Below are positions 41,685 through 51,160 of a stretch of 64,000 nucleotides of DNA, in pieces. This DNA comes from Bacteroidales bacterium. Its GTDB lineage: Bacteria; Bacteroidota; Bacteroidia; Bacteroidales; Lentimicrobiaceae. Below the pieces are notes generated by a model, which worked only from the letters and a program-made list of their open reading frames with translations, did no database searches and had not been told where the DNA came from. The first letter of the stretch is position 1; every line of letters starts with the position of its first letter. Location: positions 186,001 through 250,000 of the forward strand of contig JADJEQ010000006.1 of assembly GCA_016709025.1 (NCBI GenBank), written 5' to 3'. The translations under genes were made by a program, and so were the position numbers.

Positions 41685-42767
41685 TTATCCTCCGATTATT
41701 TTTTTGTGCATTGCTTCAACGACCTCGGTAGGCGAGGGGATGATTCCACCCATCCTGCCAAAATGCTCGACCTTAACCCTGCATCCTACTGCAAGTCTCA
41801 CATCTTCAATCATCTGACCGGCGCTCATTTCAACCGTTAAAATCCCTTTCACCTGATCGGCCAGCTTTGCGATAATGGCAGAAGGGAAGGGGAAGAGGGT
41901 TATCGGGCGCAGAAGACCAACTTTTATTCCTTCGGCCCTCAACAGGTCAACGGCTTTCTGACTCAGACGGGCGCTGGTTCCGTAAGCAACGATCAGGTAT
42001 TCAGCATCGTCGCAACTGATGGCTTCATAACGGGTTTCATTCTTTTCCATTTCCCGGTACTTGGCCTGAAGCGCGATGTTATGCAATTCCTGTTTACCAG
42101 AATCCAGATCGAGTGAAGTAATGATGTTGCGTTCGCGGTCTTTGGTTTTGCCGGTAGTTGCCCAGGGGGTATTTTTAATAATTTCTTCTTCGGTAAAACG
42201 GGGCTGTTGGTCTTCCAGTTCAACCTTCTCCATCATTTGCCCGATGGCACCATCAGAAAGAACAAGCACCGGATTGCGGTATTTGAAAGCCAGTTCAAAA
42301 CCAAGTTTCGCAAAATCAGCCATTTCCTGAACAGATGCAGGTGCGAGTACCAGCAATTTGTAATCGCCATGTCCTCCACCCTTGGTCGACTGAAAATAAT
42401 CTGACTGGGATGGCTGTATGGTTCCGAGTCCCGGACCTCCACGAACAACATTGAGAATAACGCATGGAAGCTCAGCCCCGGCTATGTAAGATATGCCTTC
42501 CTGTTTCAAACTGATTCCGGGGCTTGATGACGAGGTAAGAACACGCTTTCCGCATGCCGCTCCGCCATAAACCATATTGATGGCCGCAACTTCGCTTTCA
42601 GCCTGAAGTACAATCATACCGGTGCGTTCGTGAGGCTTTTCAGCCATCAGGTATTCCATAACTTCCGACTGAGGTGTGATCGGGTAACCGAAGTATCCAT
42701 CGGCACCAGCCCTGATGGCAGCTTCAGCAAAGGCTTCATTGCCTTTCATTAATCTGAGTTCTTTCAT
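41685..42767 (-). CDS. korA: 2-oxoacid:ferredoxin oxidoreductase, alpha subunit
   Basis: 360 aa with GYPITPQSEVMEYLM, the pyrimidine-binding domain, VVRGGPGLGTIQPSQSDYFQ and a C-terminal transketolase-like domain (YGTSARLSQKAVDLL). Four-subunit type with separate gamma and ferredoxin genes; relatives are annotated either VorB or KorA, so substrate is open. 22 bp after korD, 5 bp before korB. Confidence 0.92.
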   Translation of the reverse strand: MKELRLMKGNEAFAEAAIRAGADGYFGYPITPQSEVMEYLMAEKPHERTGMIVLQAESEVAAINMVYGGAACGKRVLTSSSSPGISLKQEGISYIAGAELPCVILNVVRGGPGLGTIQPSQSDYFQSTKGGGHGDYKLLVLAPASVQEMADFAKLGFELAFKYRNPVLVLSDGAIGQMMEKVELEDQQPRFTEEEIIKNTPWATTGKTKDRERNIITSLDLDSGKQELHNIALQAKYREMEKNETRYEAISCDDAEYLIVAYGTSARLSQKAVDLLRAEGIKVGLLRPITLFPFPSAIIAKLADQVKGILTVEMSAGQMIEDVRLAVGCRVKVEHFGRMGGIIPSPTEVVEAMHKKIIGG

Positions 42768-42789
42768 AAACTTTCAGTAATTTAAATTC

Positions 42790-43014
42790 TTATTCCACTT
42801 TTTTCCTGTACACAGTGATCACACCATCAGGACAAACGATGGCACAATTGGCGCATCCAATGCACTCTTCGTTTATGGTTTCGGCATAGTTGTATCCTTT
42901 GCCGTTTACATTTTTCGATAAGGCGATAACATCATTTGGGCAGGCAGGTATGCAAACTCCGCATCCTTTGCATTTTTCGATGTCAATCACAATATCACCT
43001 ACGACTTTTGCCAT
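42790..43014 (-). CDS. korD: Ferredoxin-like delta subunit with two 4Fe-4S clusters
   Basis: 74 aa with two CxxCxxCxxxCP sets (CKGCGVCIPACP and CIGCANCAIVCP). It carries electrons from the thiamine site to soluble ferredoxin. First gene of the kor operon. A near -7 box (minus strand TAATTTCG, 43052-43059) lies about 40 bases upstream. Confidence 0.95.
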   Translation of the reverse strand: MAKVVGDIVIDIEKCKGCGVCIPACPNDVIALSKNVNGKGYNYAETINEECIGCANCAIVCPDGVITVYRKKVE

Positions 43015-43187
43015 AATATTTTTGTTAGATTTTTCAGTGTTTTTGATGCTGCGAAATTAGGATATTTTTATCATTCCCTTGTCCGCAATCGTTTGCATTT
43101 TATTCAATTGACCATTATTTATAACCATTTTAAACTGAAATTCCGGCGCCCTGGAATCCGGGTATGAAACCGGCATCCTTTGCGGCC

Positions 43188-44519
43188 TTAAACAGTATGG
43201 TGTAAATGGAATTTTTTAAGACGTTCCTCCAGGTCAGGAAACTGAGACGGTTTCACCAGCGAAACACAGGCCCTCAATCCTTCAAGCCTTTCGCTGCCGG
43301 TAATCGCCAGTGAAATGGCGCTGATGCCATAATAGAACAGCTCCTCGATCAACTCTTCACCGGTAAATCCCGGGTAGGCGATGGTGAAATAAAAACCATC
43401 GGCAATCGGTTTGTCAACATCGGTATCGTAAACAATGTTGAAGCCGTTTTCGGTAAAAAGTTTCTTCATAATGTGGGCCTTCTCACCATAGAGTTTAACA
43501 TCTTCCACAAAATTGAACCGGCCTTCATTGGCTGCTTTAAGCATGGCTGCAAGCGCATACTGCGCTGAATGAGCAGTTCCTGAACTCAATGCATATACAG
43601 TCCCGAAGATCATCGCTTTTCCGAAAATATCACTGTTGTAATACCGCTTGAGGCCGGGTGCCTGTCTGTGAAACAATTCGTTCGAAATAACCATCATGCC
43701 GATGCGTTGTCCGGCATAACTGAAAACCTTCGAGCTTGAAATAAACAGGATGTAATTGCTTGTATAATTGGCAACTGTTGGCTGGTAAGGTGGTTGTCCG
43801 GGTTGTGAATAATCCTTGCGGAAATCCATTCCGAAATAAGCCAGGTCTTCGCAGATTATCACATTGTATTTATTTGACAACTCGCCGATAATCTCAAGCT
43901 CTTCTTCAGTGAAACAAATCCAGGAAGGATTGTTTGGATTGGAATATAAAACCGAATGGATGTTGCCTTTTACAAAATAGGACTCCAGTTTCTCCCTTAA
44001 TTTTTCACCGCGGTAGTTATAAACATCAAAGCTCTCAAATTTCTGCCCCAGTACTTTATGTTGTTGCTTATGAACAGGAAACCCGGGATCTATAAACAAG
44101 GTAGTGTCCCGTTCTTCATCCATCCGGGCCAGGGTAAGAAATGCAGCAAAACTGCCCTGCATAGAACCAACGGTAGGAATACAGGCTTCGGGCGATACCT
44201 CAATGTTCATAAAATTCTTTACGAATCGCGAAATCTCATTCTTTAGCCCGGGTGTGCCATCTATGTCGGGATAGACAGCAGCAACGCCATTCCTGAGCGC
44301 TTCAATTTCAGCTTCTGTACCAATGGATGATGGCTTAAGACCTGGAATTCCCATTTCCATACGGATGTATTTCATCCCGGTCTCACGTTCGATATTATCT
44401 ATCAACCGCTTGATTTCCCGAATACTTGCTTTGCCCACACAGGGAAGGTTCATTTCCCCGATCAGACGCTTCACAGAATCATAGTTGATGGGCGTTTCGT
44501 TTTTAAATACTTCTTTCAT
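43188..44519 (-). CDS. PLP-dependent aminotransferase, class I/II
   Basis: 443 aa. Schiff-base Lys264 in SSSKVFSYAGQRIG, NPNNPSWICFTEEEL for PLP/phosphate contact and an N-terminal helical extension. It removes the amino group from an amino acid to give a 2-oxoacid; substrate not readable. It lies 173 bp upstream of korD on the same strand, which fits amino-acid oxidation feeding the oxidoreductase. Confidence 0.9.
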   Translation of the reverse strand: MKEVFKNETPINYDSVKRLIGEMNLPCVGKASIREIKRLIDNIERETGMKYIRMEMGIPGLKPSSIGTEAEIEALRNGVAAVYPDIDGTPGLKNEISRFVKNFMNIEVSPEACIPTVGSMQGSFAAFLTLARMDEERDTTLFIDPGFPVHKQQHKVLGQKFESFDVYNYRGEKLREKLESYFVKGNIHSVLYSNPNNPSWICFTEEELEIIGELSNKYNVIICEDLAYFGMDFRKDYSQPGQPPYQPTVANYTSNYILFISSSKVFSYAGQRIGMMVISNELFHRQAPGLKRYYNSDIFGKAMIFGTVYALSSGTAHSAQYALAAMLKAANEGRFNFVEDVKLYGEKAHIMKKLFTENGFNIVYDTDVDKPIADGFYFTIAYPGFTGEELIEELFYYGISAISLAITGSERLEGLRACVSLVKPSQFPDLEERLKKFHLHHTV

Positions 44520-44969
44520 ATTTTGTCGTGTGGTTGGTTGGTTTGTCAGACAGCCATAAAAATCAGGTGCTCGAAGAATTCCTGTTGTGAAATGATTAAA
44601 TTTATATCAAACTCAAAATAAATGATTTACAAAAATAAAATCACTTAGTGTAAGCCTGATTCCAGAAATGGAACAGGGTGGCAAGTTATTGAATTGTGTC
44701 AACATGGCAAGGGATTCTGAAAAAAAAGCCGGGATAGTTTTTTGTGCAAAAAAACCTGGAAAAAGGTTGGCAAGTCAGGACTTCTCAACCCCCAGCCTTG
44801 TAGAATAAATCTGCAAAATTTTGAATTTTTAAAATTGAGCCTGCTCCGAAAAGACAATAAAGAAACTTAGACACCAAGTCACCAGGACACCAAATCATGA
44901 TGTTTGGGTTTTAGTGATTTGGTGTCAAAAAATTAGTTTTCTGATTAGACTCAAATTTAAATGGCAATA

Positions 44970-45102
44970 CGTGTTGTGCGGTTAAATTTTTAATGCACTG
45001 ATAGTGAGTTTTTTTGAAGTCAATGTCATGTTGAGCGGAGTCGAAACAGACTTTGACTTCATCCACGCAGTCAAGATGTTATATTTGTAACCGCACAACA
45101 CG
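44970..45102. repeat. 15-bp terminal inverted repeats around 103 bp
   Basis: CGTGTTGTGCGGTTA (44970-44984) and TAACCGCACAACACG (45088-45102) are perfect inverted repeats. Between them lies an isolated left arm of the repeat family seen at 10.5-11.5 kb (45024-45046). The unit ends CGTTAGCAAT next to the stop of the following gene. It could be a small MITE-like or attC-like element. Confidence 0.8.
45024..45046. repeat. Isolated arm of the palindromic repeat family
   Basis: TGTCATGTTGAGCGGAGTCG plus AAA matches the left arm of copies near 10.5-11.5 kb with a few changes; the right arm is missing here. Confidence 0.7.
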
Positions 45103-45114
45103 TTAGCAATATAT

Positions 45115-45804
45115 CTATTTTCCCTTATTTACTGCAATCGCCAGAATCAATCCCAAAGCTATGCCCAGAATTGCAGCAAAAAGTACCTGGTAATCAGGTG
45201 GAAGTAAAAATGTTATGGTATGTGCCGGATACCAGAAAAATGGAATGGTCTTTTTAAACACGAAGTTCCATTGAACATCCCAGTTTAAGTTTCCGATGAT
45301 TCCCCTGAAATCGATTGGTGTAAACAAACCCTTCAATGTTCCGCCGGTATTGGTAATATGGGTATCGGTTATCTTGTGCAACGTCATCATCAAAGGGGCA
45401 TAAATTGAATTCATAAAGACACTGATGCAGAAGGCTACAAACAATTTATCCATTGTGAAACCTCCCTTAATAGCCTCACCGGCATTCTCCATGCCCATAT
45501 ATGTCAGAAAAGAGACCGTTCCTGAACTGAAAATCACAAAGGCCAGCTTGATGGTGAGCCCGAGAAATCCCCAAACTGCAGCCCGTGGCAAAATCCCGAA
45601 ACCCGGAGCATTGTATTTACCGGTTTTGATTCTCAAACCAATGACTTCACCAAGGGTGGCAAGTATGGCAAACTTCACAAAACTCATGATCATCCCATGC
45701 TCCTTGTTAAAGCTATTGTAGGTATTGAATACATCAGCCGAAATAAAGAACGGAAGAAAGAAAAGGATCAGACAGCAAACAAAGAGAAGATCGGAACGTT
45801 TCAT
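45115..45804 (-). CDS. Membrane protein, possibly Mpv17/PMP22-like
   Basis: 229 aa with about five hydrophobic segments. The C-terminal part (NWDVQWNFVFKKTIPFFWYP ... FLLPPDYQVLFAAILGIAL) resembles the Mpv17/PMP22 pattern of W..W...F...PP.YQVLF. Mpv17 proteins are mainly known from eukaryotic organelles; the bacterial role is unknown. A full -7 box lies 26 bases before the ATG. The gene is flanked on its 3' side by the 45.0-45.1 kb element. Confidence 0.55.
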   Translation of the reverse strand: MKRSDLLFVCCLILFFLPFFISADVFNTYNSFNKEHGMIMSFVKFAILATLGEVIGLRIKTGKYNAPGFGILPRAAVWGFLGLTIKLAFVIFSSGTVSFLTYMGMENAGEAIKGGFTMDKLFVAFCISVFMNSIYAPLMMTLHKITDTHITNTGGTLKGLFTPIDFRGIIGNLNWDVQWNFVFKKTIPFFWYPAHTITFLLPPDYQVLFAAILGIALGLILAIAVNKGK

Positions 45805-45829
45805 AAAAGACGTTTTGGAAAAATAACCG

Positions 45830-45837
45830 CAAAGATA
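45830..45837 (-). promoter_or_regulatory. -7 box of the Mpv17-like gene
   Basis: Minus strand TATCTTTG, full TAnnTTTG match, 26 bases before the ATG at 45804; -33 element not clear. Confidence 0.5.
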
Positions 45838-45943
45838 GAAGGTTGGAGGGGAAATTAATTTCTAATTTCTAATTTTCAAATTCTAATGGATATTGAGTAG
45901 CACGGGTCATGAAGGTAGAATGAGTGAAGAAGGCAAAGGCTTA

Positions 45944-45997
45944 GGTTAAGGTTAAGGTTAAGGTTAAGGTTAAGGTTAAGGTTAAGGTTAAGGTTAA
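45944..45997 (+). repeat. Nine perfect copies of GGTTAA
   Basis: A pure hexamer run of 54 bases. Such a run can vary in length by slippage and lies between two divergent promoters. Confidence 0.95.
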
Positions 45998-46043
45998 GGG
46001 ATGGAATGAGATTAGGAGGCAAGAGGGGATAAAAGTTTCATTT

Positions 46044-46137
46044 GCTTCTTCATTCTTTCTAATTCATTCTTCATTCTTCATTCGTCATTCGTCATTCTTC
46101 ATTCGTCATTCGTCACTCGTCATTCGTCATTCAAATA
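46044..46137 (+). repeat. ATTCTTCATTCGTC low-complexity run
   Basis: About 95 bases of 7- to 8-base words (TTCATTC, GTCATTC, GTCACTC), ending about 40 bp before the DUF5995 start. Confidence 0.88.
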
Positions 46138-46178
46138 TTCATTCCACATGCATCGTTTGACTCATCAAACCAACCCCT

Positions 46179-46925
46179 ATGATAAAACCGGCAACCACCA
46201 TTGATGAAGTAATATCCGTACTTCAGGAAATAATTGATACCGAGAGTCAGAAAAACAGCCCTTTGGCTTATTTTCCTGCGCTGTACAGGTTGGTTACCAT
46301 CAGGGTAAAAAAAGGAATTGCCGGCAGAGAATTTAACGATTCGGAAAGGATGGAGCTACTGGATGTTGTTTTTGCAAACCGCTACATCGAAGCATACAGA
46401 GCCTGGAAAAACAATAAACCATTTACAGGCTCCTGGCGGATCGTATTTGAATCAGGGCAGAAACCCATGTTGATCCTTCAGCACCTGCTCCTGGGGATGA
46501 ATGCCCACATCAACCTCGACCTGGGCATCGCTGCTGCAGAAACAATGAAAGGAAAGGATCTGGCGGTGCTGCATAGTGACTTTAACACCATCAACCGACT
46601 GCTCGCCGAAATGACCGGTAAAGTACAACTTCGCATTGGTAAAGTGTCTCCATTGCTTGGCCTTCTCGACAAATTTGCAGGCAATTCCGATACCTTCCTG
46701 GTAAATTTCAGCATGACTGAAGCCCGTGATGGCGCATGGAGAAGCGCAGGCGAATTCCATGCTTCCGGCTATCAGTCCATGCTGACACCGCGCGACCGGA
46801 AGATTTCTGCACTTGGACTTTGCCTTATTTACCCGAACAGCCGATGGGTCCGGAATGTGATTTCTGTAATCAGGTTGGCAGAAAAGAAAAATGTTTTGTC
46901 AGTGGTGAAATCCATTACAATCTGA
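46179..46925 (+). CDS. DUF5995 family protein
   Basis: 248 aa, all helical, no signal peptide. Recognisable by GIAGREFNDSERMELLDVVFA and LLGMNAHINLDLGIAA with conserved histidines. Function unknown; the helical fold with HxN motifs might bind a metal. Convergent with the GH92 gene, whose stop is only 7 bp away. Confidence 0.8.
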   Translation: MIKPATTIDEVISVLQEIIDTESQKNSPLAYFPALYRLVTIRVKKGIAGREFNDSERMELLDVVFANRYIEAYRAWKNNKPFTGSWRIVFESGQKPMLILQHLLLGMNAHINLDLGIAAAETMKGKDLAVLHSDFNTINRLLAEMTGKVQLRIGKVSPLLGLLDKFAGNSDTFLVNFSMTEARDGAWRSAGEFHASGYQSMLTPRDRKISALGLCLIYPNSRWVRNVISVIRLAEKKNVLSVVKSITI

Positions 46926-46932
46926 CACCAAT

Positions 46933-49215
46933 TTATCTGACCGGAGGTTTTTCATTCGAAGCTGATTTTTTATCCGGCTCATCACCCATAAAGAATTCCA
47001 GCACCCCCCCATTCAGAATATCCTGGTGGGTAATGTAATTCTTCCGGTAAGTATCTCCGTTCAGGTTGACTTTTCGAATATAACATCGATTGCCGCCTGC
47101 ATTGTGTGTGACGATTTTAAACTTTTTTCCTTCAGGTAACACAATGCTTGCTTCTTCAAGTTGCGGCGATCCGAAACTGTAAACACCATTGGCAGGATTT
47201 ACCGGATAAAAGCCCATAGCGCTGAAAACATACCAGGCCGACATCTGGCCGCAATCTTCATTGCCCGAATAACCGGAAGGGGAGTCGTTGTATAATTCGT
47301 TAAGTATGTGGTTGCAATACAATTGTGCCTTCCAGGGCTCGCTGGTGAAATTGTAGAGATAAGCGATGTGATGACTCGGCTCATTGCCATGGGCATATTG
47401 CCCTATAAAACCTGACGCGTTGCCGTTTACATCGTCAGGGCGGGCCTCAAGAGTAAAAAACTGATTAAGCTTATCCCTGAATTTGTCAGCTCCTCCGATC
47501 AGGTCAGCAAAGCCATATACATCCTGGGGTACATACCATAAATATTGCCATGCATTTCCTTCTGTGAAAGGATAACCCCCGTTTCCTCCGTATTTAACAG
47601 GAGAAAATGGCTCCATCCAGTTGCCTTTGCTGTCGCGGCCCCTGAAAAAACCAATCGCAGGATCGAACAGATTCTTGTAATAACCGGCACGATTCATAAA
47701 ATAGGCTGCATCATCGGTTTTTCCCAGTTTTTCAGCCATCTGAGCCACACAATAATCGTTGTAAGCAATTTCGAGTGCTATAGAAACCGACTGTGACTGA
47801 AGGACCTCCGGAAAGTATTTGTATTTATCAAGCAGATAAAAGGGTGCGTTTTCATGTGGTGTGAGCGATGAACCTTTAACGGCTGCATAAGCCGCCTCAT
47901 AGTCAACTCCGGGTATGCCTTTAAGGCAGGCATCCACAATTACAGGTATGGCGTGATTGCCGATCATACAGTTGGTTTCTTTCCCCCATAACTGCCAAAC
48001 GGGCAGATACCCGTAATCCTGATACTGTCTGAGCATTGAATTGATAAATCCTGCCGTTCTTTCCGGTTGGGTGATGGTATACAGCGGATGGGCTGCCCGG
48101 TAAGTATCCCACAATGAAAATGTGCTGTAATGTTTTCCATCCGGCGCCTTGCTCAATTCACCGTTGATGTTGATGTAATTGCCATTGACATCGGCAATGT
48201 CAGATGGGTGTATAAATGAATGGTAAAGAGCGGTATAGAAAATTGTCTTTTGTTTCTCCGTTCCACTGATATCGATTACCGATAATTCTTTGTTCCAGGC
48301 TTTGTCAGCTTCCTGTGCCACCCTCAAGAAATTAAAATCACCAATTTCAGCTTTCAGATTCTCCCGCGCTCCTTCATAGTTCACCGATGAAATCCCAACC
48401 CTGATGATCAGTGGTTCATTGTTGCCTTCAGGGAATAATAAATTCATTTTCAGATTGGTATGATTGGCTATACCGGTGTTTGTGAACTCTCTGTGTCCTG
48501 CTTTAATGGTTTGTGAAGCAAACGGCCGCGAAAACTCAGCCCTGAAATAGACCAGCCGGGTATTCGCCCAACCGGTAATATGCCTGTAGCCTTCAATTGT
48601 TTGATTGTCGACAACCCTGATCTGTGCATCCAGTATTCTGCACGACCAGTAAGGCCGCTTTTTATCCAATGAATGATTCAGGTCGATGAGAAGATTGACT
48701 GCTTCGTTGTTGTTGAAGGTGTATTTATGCATGCCGCAATGAGCTGTGGCCGTCATTTCAGCCCTGATCCGGTCATCGGCCAGCATCACCGAATAGTACC
48801 CGGGCCGGGCAATCTCATCCGCATGTGAGAAAACTGATGCATAACCGTTGGTCTTGCTGCTGCCCGAACCTGCTTTCCACTGTATTTCGCCGGAGTAAGG
48901 CATAAAAAGAAAGTCGAAAAGGTCGGCCACTCCGGTACCACTCAAATGGGTATGACTGAAACCATAGATAACAGAATCTGCATAATCGTATCCGCTGCAT
49001 GGATCTTCGGGTGATTCTTCGGTATCGGGACTAAGTTGAACCAGACCGAAAGGAACCACAGCTCCCGGAAAATTACTGCCCGACAAACTAAGACTATCCA
49101 CCGAGCCGGTCCCGATAAATGGGTTCACATACCTGCAATAATCCCGGGCATCCTGTGCTTCAGCCAATCCACTTATCAGGAAAACTATTCCTGCAATGAA
49201 ATTTGTTATTTTCAT
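46933..49215 (-). CDS. GH92 family alpha-mannosidase, exported
   Basis: 760 aa with a signal peptide (about 20 residues, LAEAQ). GH92 markers: YVNPFIGTGS, NFPGAVVPFGLVQLSPDT, YGFSHTHLSGTG, EGNAWQYLWYVPQDVYG and GNEDCGQMSAWYVFSAMGFY. Known family members are calcium-dependent exo-alpha-mannosidases acting on N-glycans or fungal mannan; linkage here is open. No SusC/D or other glycan-utilisation genes adjoin it. Confidence 0.96.
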   Translation of the reverse strand: MKITNFIAGIVFLISGLAEAQDARDYCRYVNPFIGTGSVDSLSLSGSNFPGAVVPFGLVQLSPDTEESPEDPCSGYDYADSVIYGFSHTHLSGTGVADLFDFLFMPYSGEIQWKAGSGSSKTNGYASVFSHADEIARPGYYSVMLADDRIRAEMTATAHCGMHKYTFNNNEAVNLLIDLNHSLDKKRPYWSCRILDAQIRVVDNQTIEGYRHITGWANTRLVYFRAEFSRPFASQTIKAGHREFTNTGIANHTNLKMNLLFPEGNNEPLIIRVGISSVNYEGARENLKAEIGDFNFLRVAQEADKAWNKELSVIDISGTEKQKTIFYTALYHSFIHPSDIADVNGNYININGELSKAPDGKHYSTFSLWDTYRAAHPLYTITQPERTAGFINSMLRQYQDYGYLPVWQLWGKETNCMIGNHAIPVIVDACLKGIPGVDYEAAYAAVKGSSLTPHENAPFYLLDKYKYFPEVLQSQSVSIALEIAYNDYCVAQMAEKLGKTDDAAYFMNRAGYYKNLFDPAIGFFRGRDSKGNWMEPFSPVKYGGNGGYPFTEGNAWQYLWYVPQDVYGFADLIGGADKFRDKLNQFFTLEARPDDVNGNASGFIGQYAHGNEPSHHIAYLYNFTSEPWKAQLYCNHILNELYNDSPSGYSGNEDCGQMSAWYVFSAMGFYPVNPANGVYSFGSPQLEEASIVLPEGKKFKIVTHNAGGNRCYIRKVNLNGDTYRKNYITHQDILNGGVLEFFMGDEPDKKSASNEKPPVR

Positions 49216-49272
49216 AATATACTGAATGTAATTATTTTTAATACACTCACCTTGAGCTTTAATTTAAGCTAT

Positions 49273-49571
49273 GTTTCTTCGTCTCTAAGTCACTTTGTCT
49301 CTTGGTCTCTTGGTCTCTTCGTCCCTCAGTCTCTTCGTCTCTTTGTCTCTTCGTCTCTTCGTCTCTTCGTCTCTTCGTCTCTTCGTCTCTTCGTCTCTTC
49401 GTCTCTTCGTCTCTTCGTCCCTTCGTCTCTTCGTCTCTTTGTCCTTCAGTCTCTTCGTCCCTCAATATCTTCGTCTCTCCGTCTCTCTCTCCATAGTACT
49501 AGATCTTACTTCTTACTTCTCACTTCTGACCTCAGACTTCTGACCTCTGACCTCTGACTTCCGACTTCAAT
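49273..49571. repeat. CTCTTCGT array followed by CTTCTGACCTCTGACTT tail
   Basis: About 180 bases of an 8-mer (CTCTTCGT) with few variants (49290-49455), then a CTTACTTCTCACTTCTGACC tail to 49571, ending at the stop of the minus-strand nucleoid-associated gene. ORFs such as RRDEETKRRRDEET on it are artefacts. Confidence 0.92.
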
Positions 49572-50615
49572 CTAACTTTCTTCCTTATAAAACAACCTGT
49601 AAAACTTCATCCCGCGCTCCTCATCAAATCCTTTCTCAATGTTATCGCGGTCACCGTGCACATAAATATGGAAGTTCTTATCAAGTTTGATAATGCTCTT
49701 ATACACTTTCGACATGCGTTGTACTGCTTGTCCTGAGATATCAAAATCATCGTTGATTTTTACTTCGCGTTCGATCTCAAAATCGCGTTTGTACTCGTTG
49801 AAAGTCTCGATGATTTCAGGTTCTGCAAACACTTCGCTTACAAATTCCTCCATGACAAAGGAGTCATTTTCTTTGAAAAATTTCATCGATTTATTCAACA
49901 ATTCGGCCTGTCCAGGGCGATCTATCTCGAAAGTTTCCGGAAGTTTCTCCGTAACAAACTGCTTACACAGGGTAAGTGCCTGATTTGTTTGGAAATACTC
50001 ATCATTGCGCTGCTTTACCTTCAAAAAATTATCCATCCAATAGGCTGCCTCATTGCTTTTGCTGAGGTTGTCAACCGTCGCCACGACAAATCCGTTTTCC
50101 CGTTCGGTATTGAAAATCAGGCAGCCTTTATCCAGTTTATGAATGTTGATTCCATCTTCGTGCTCTATGGAAAAATTATCAGAGGTTGGATAGACCTTCA
50201 GAAAAGTTTCCCTCGACTCTGATTTGAAAAGCCCGATGGCGTCAACTTCTTCGCCATCTACAATCAGATTCTTCAGCCAGGCAACATAGAATTCCCCGGA
50301 CTTTACTTTGGGATGTACTGAATTTTCATAAAGATGATTGGCAAGGTTAACTGAATTCAGGTAAAAGCTTCCCGGATCATCAAAGATAGCACAGGCAAAA
50401 TGATAAACCTCGTTCAGGTGAAGGTCGGCTTCATGGTGTAGATTAAAATATTCATTTTTTCCGAAAGGGGAGAGAAAATATCTGATCAGCAGGTCTTTGA
50501 TTGCCTCACTGAAATGGACCGGAGCTTTTGAAAACTTTATGCCTTCTTCCCGGCTCTTATTTCCTGTTTTATGTATAACGAGCCTTTCAAGGTCTGCATT
50601 TTCACTTACAATCAT
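49572..50615 (-). CDS. Nucleoid-associated protein (NdpA/YejK family)
   Basis: 347 aa, the usual length of the 37-kDa nucleoid-associated family. Motifs: LLIRYFLSPFGKNEYFNL, SGEFYVAWLKNLIVDGEEVDAIGLFKSE and GCLIFNTERENGFVV. The family binds DNA and is found in bacterial nucleoids; in mobile or phage-rich contexts it also appears, but nothing here is phage-like. Starts at 50615. Confidence 0.9.
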   Translation of the reverse strand: MIVSENADLERLVIHKTGNKSREEGIKFSKAPVHFSEAIKDLLIRYFLSPFGKNEYFNLHHEADLHLNEVYHFACAIFDDPGSFYLNSVNLANHLYENSVHPKVKSGEFYVAWLKNLIVDGEEVDAIGLFKSESRETFLKVYPTSDNFSIEHEDGINIHKLDKGCLIFNTERENGFVVATVDNLSKSNEAAYWMDNFLKVKQRNDEYFQTNQALTLCKQFVTEKLPETFEIDRPGQAELLNKSMKFFKENDSFVMEEFVSEVFAEPEIIETFNEYKRDFEIEREVKINDDFDISGQAVQRMSKVYKSIIKLDKNFHIYVHGDRDNIEKGFDEERGMKFYRLFYKEES

Positions 50616-50763
50616 TTTTTTAACATCTTAAATATTAATAATATACCAGAATTTTGACATTCCCCGGTTTGATTTGCAATGTTAAAGCATTTCAGGTAAT
50701 CAGGATGAATTTCTTTAATCAATGGTTAATTCAAAACCTTATACTATTTTAGCGATCTCTTTA

Positions 50764-51093
50764 ATGATAAAATTCCAATCTGTGAAAACACTTACTGAGG
50801 AACAACAGAAGATTTTTGATTCGGAAACCGGCCAACTTGAACATGAGTTTTACAATGTTTCCAATGAGTTTATTGAATCGATGGGCTTCCGTTTTATACG
50901 ATTTCATCAGATGGCAAACTTAAGAGGTGATGAAGCTGAACTCCTGGTTTTTGAGGATGCTGCAGGCAGGAAAATCGTTAAGCTCACTGTTACCCAGTTT
51001 ACCCACTCCGAAGGTGATCTGACCCATATTTCATGCTATGCACCTGCTGAAATTATGCCATTGCTTGATAATGAGCATAAAAAATACGCTTGA
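50764..51093 (+). CDS. Hypothetical protein, about 109 aa
   Basis: Small mixed alpha/beta protein from ATG 50764 (the frame opens at 50722, but the first 14 residues look non-native). It has an acidic, soluble sequence with MGFRFIRFHQMANLRGDEAELLVF and CYAPAEIMPLL; no known motif, signal or helix. Located between the nucleoid protein and the C69 dipeptidase, 60 bp before the latter, perhaps co-transcribed. Unknown. Confidence 0.55.
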   Translation: MIKFQSVKTLTEEQQKIFDSETGQLEHEFYNVSNEFIESMGFRFIRFHQMANLRGDEAELLVFEDAAGRKIVKLTVTQFTHSEGDLTHISCYAPAEIMPLLDNEHKKYA

Positions 51094-51160
51094 TAATGTT
51101 TTTTAAATAAATGAATATCAAATTAATAAAATGATTAATTCATTAATTACTTTAAATATG

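Larger units (their letters stand above)
44520..45114. other. Intergenic region with two inverted repeats
   Basis: Holds a hairpin GACACCAAATCA (44886-44897) / TGATTTGGTGTC (44915-44926), 12 bp perfect; and a longer-range pair described separately. No gene or RNA family recognised. A TATTTTTG promoter-like box lies on the minus strand at 44629-44636 for the aminotransferase. Confidence 0.6.
45805..46178. other. Divergent region with two low-complexity runs
   Basis: Between two divergent genes: the -7 box for the left gene, the GGTTAA run and the CATTCGTCATT run. Nothing else recognised. These runs lie upstream of starts, unlike most arrays here. Confidence 0.6.

Noticed and set aside
45944..45997. 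Telomere-like GGTTAA repeat as a chromosome end
   Set aside because: It is internal, flanked by ordinary genes on both sides.
49259..49557. Repetitive ORFs such as RRDEETKRRRDEET and LRLFVSSSLRLF
   Set aside because: They are the two strands of the CTCTTCGT array.
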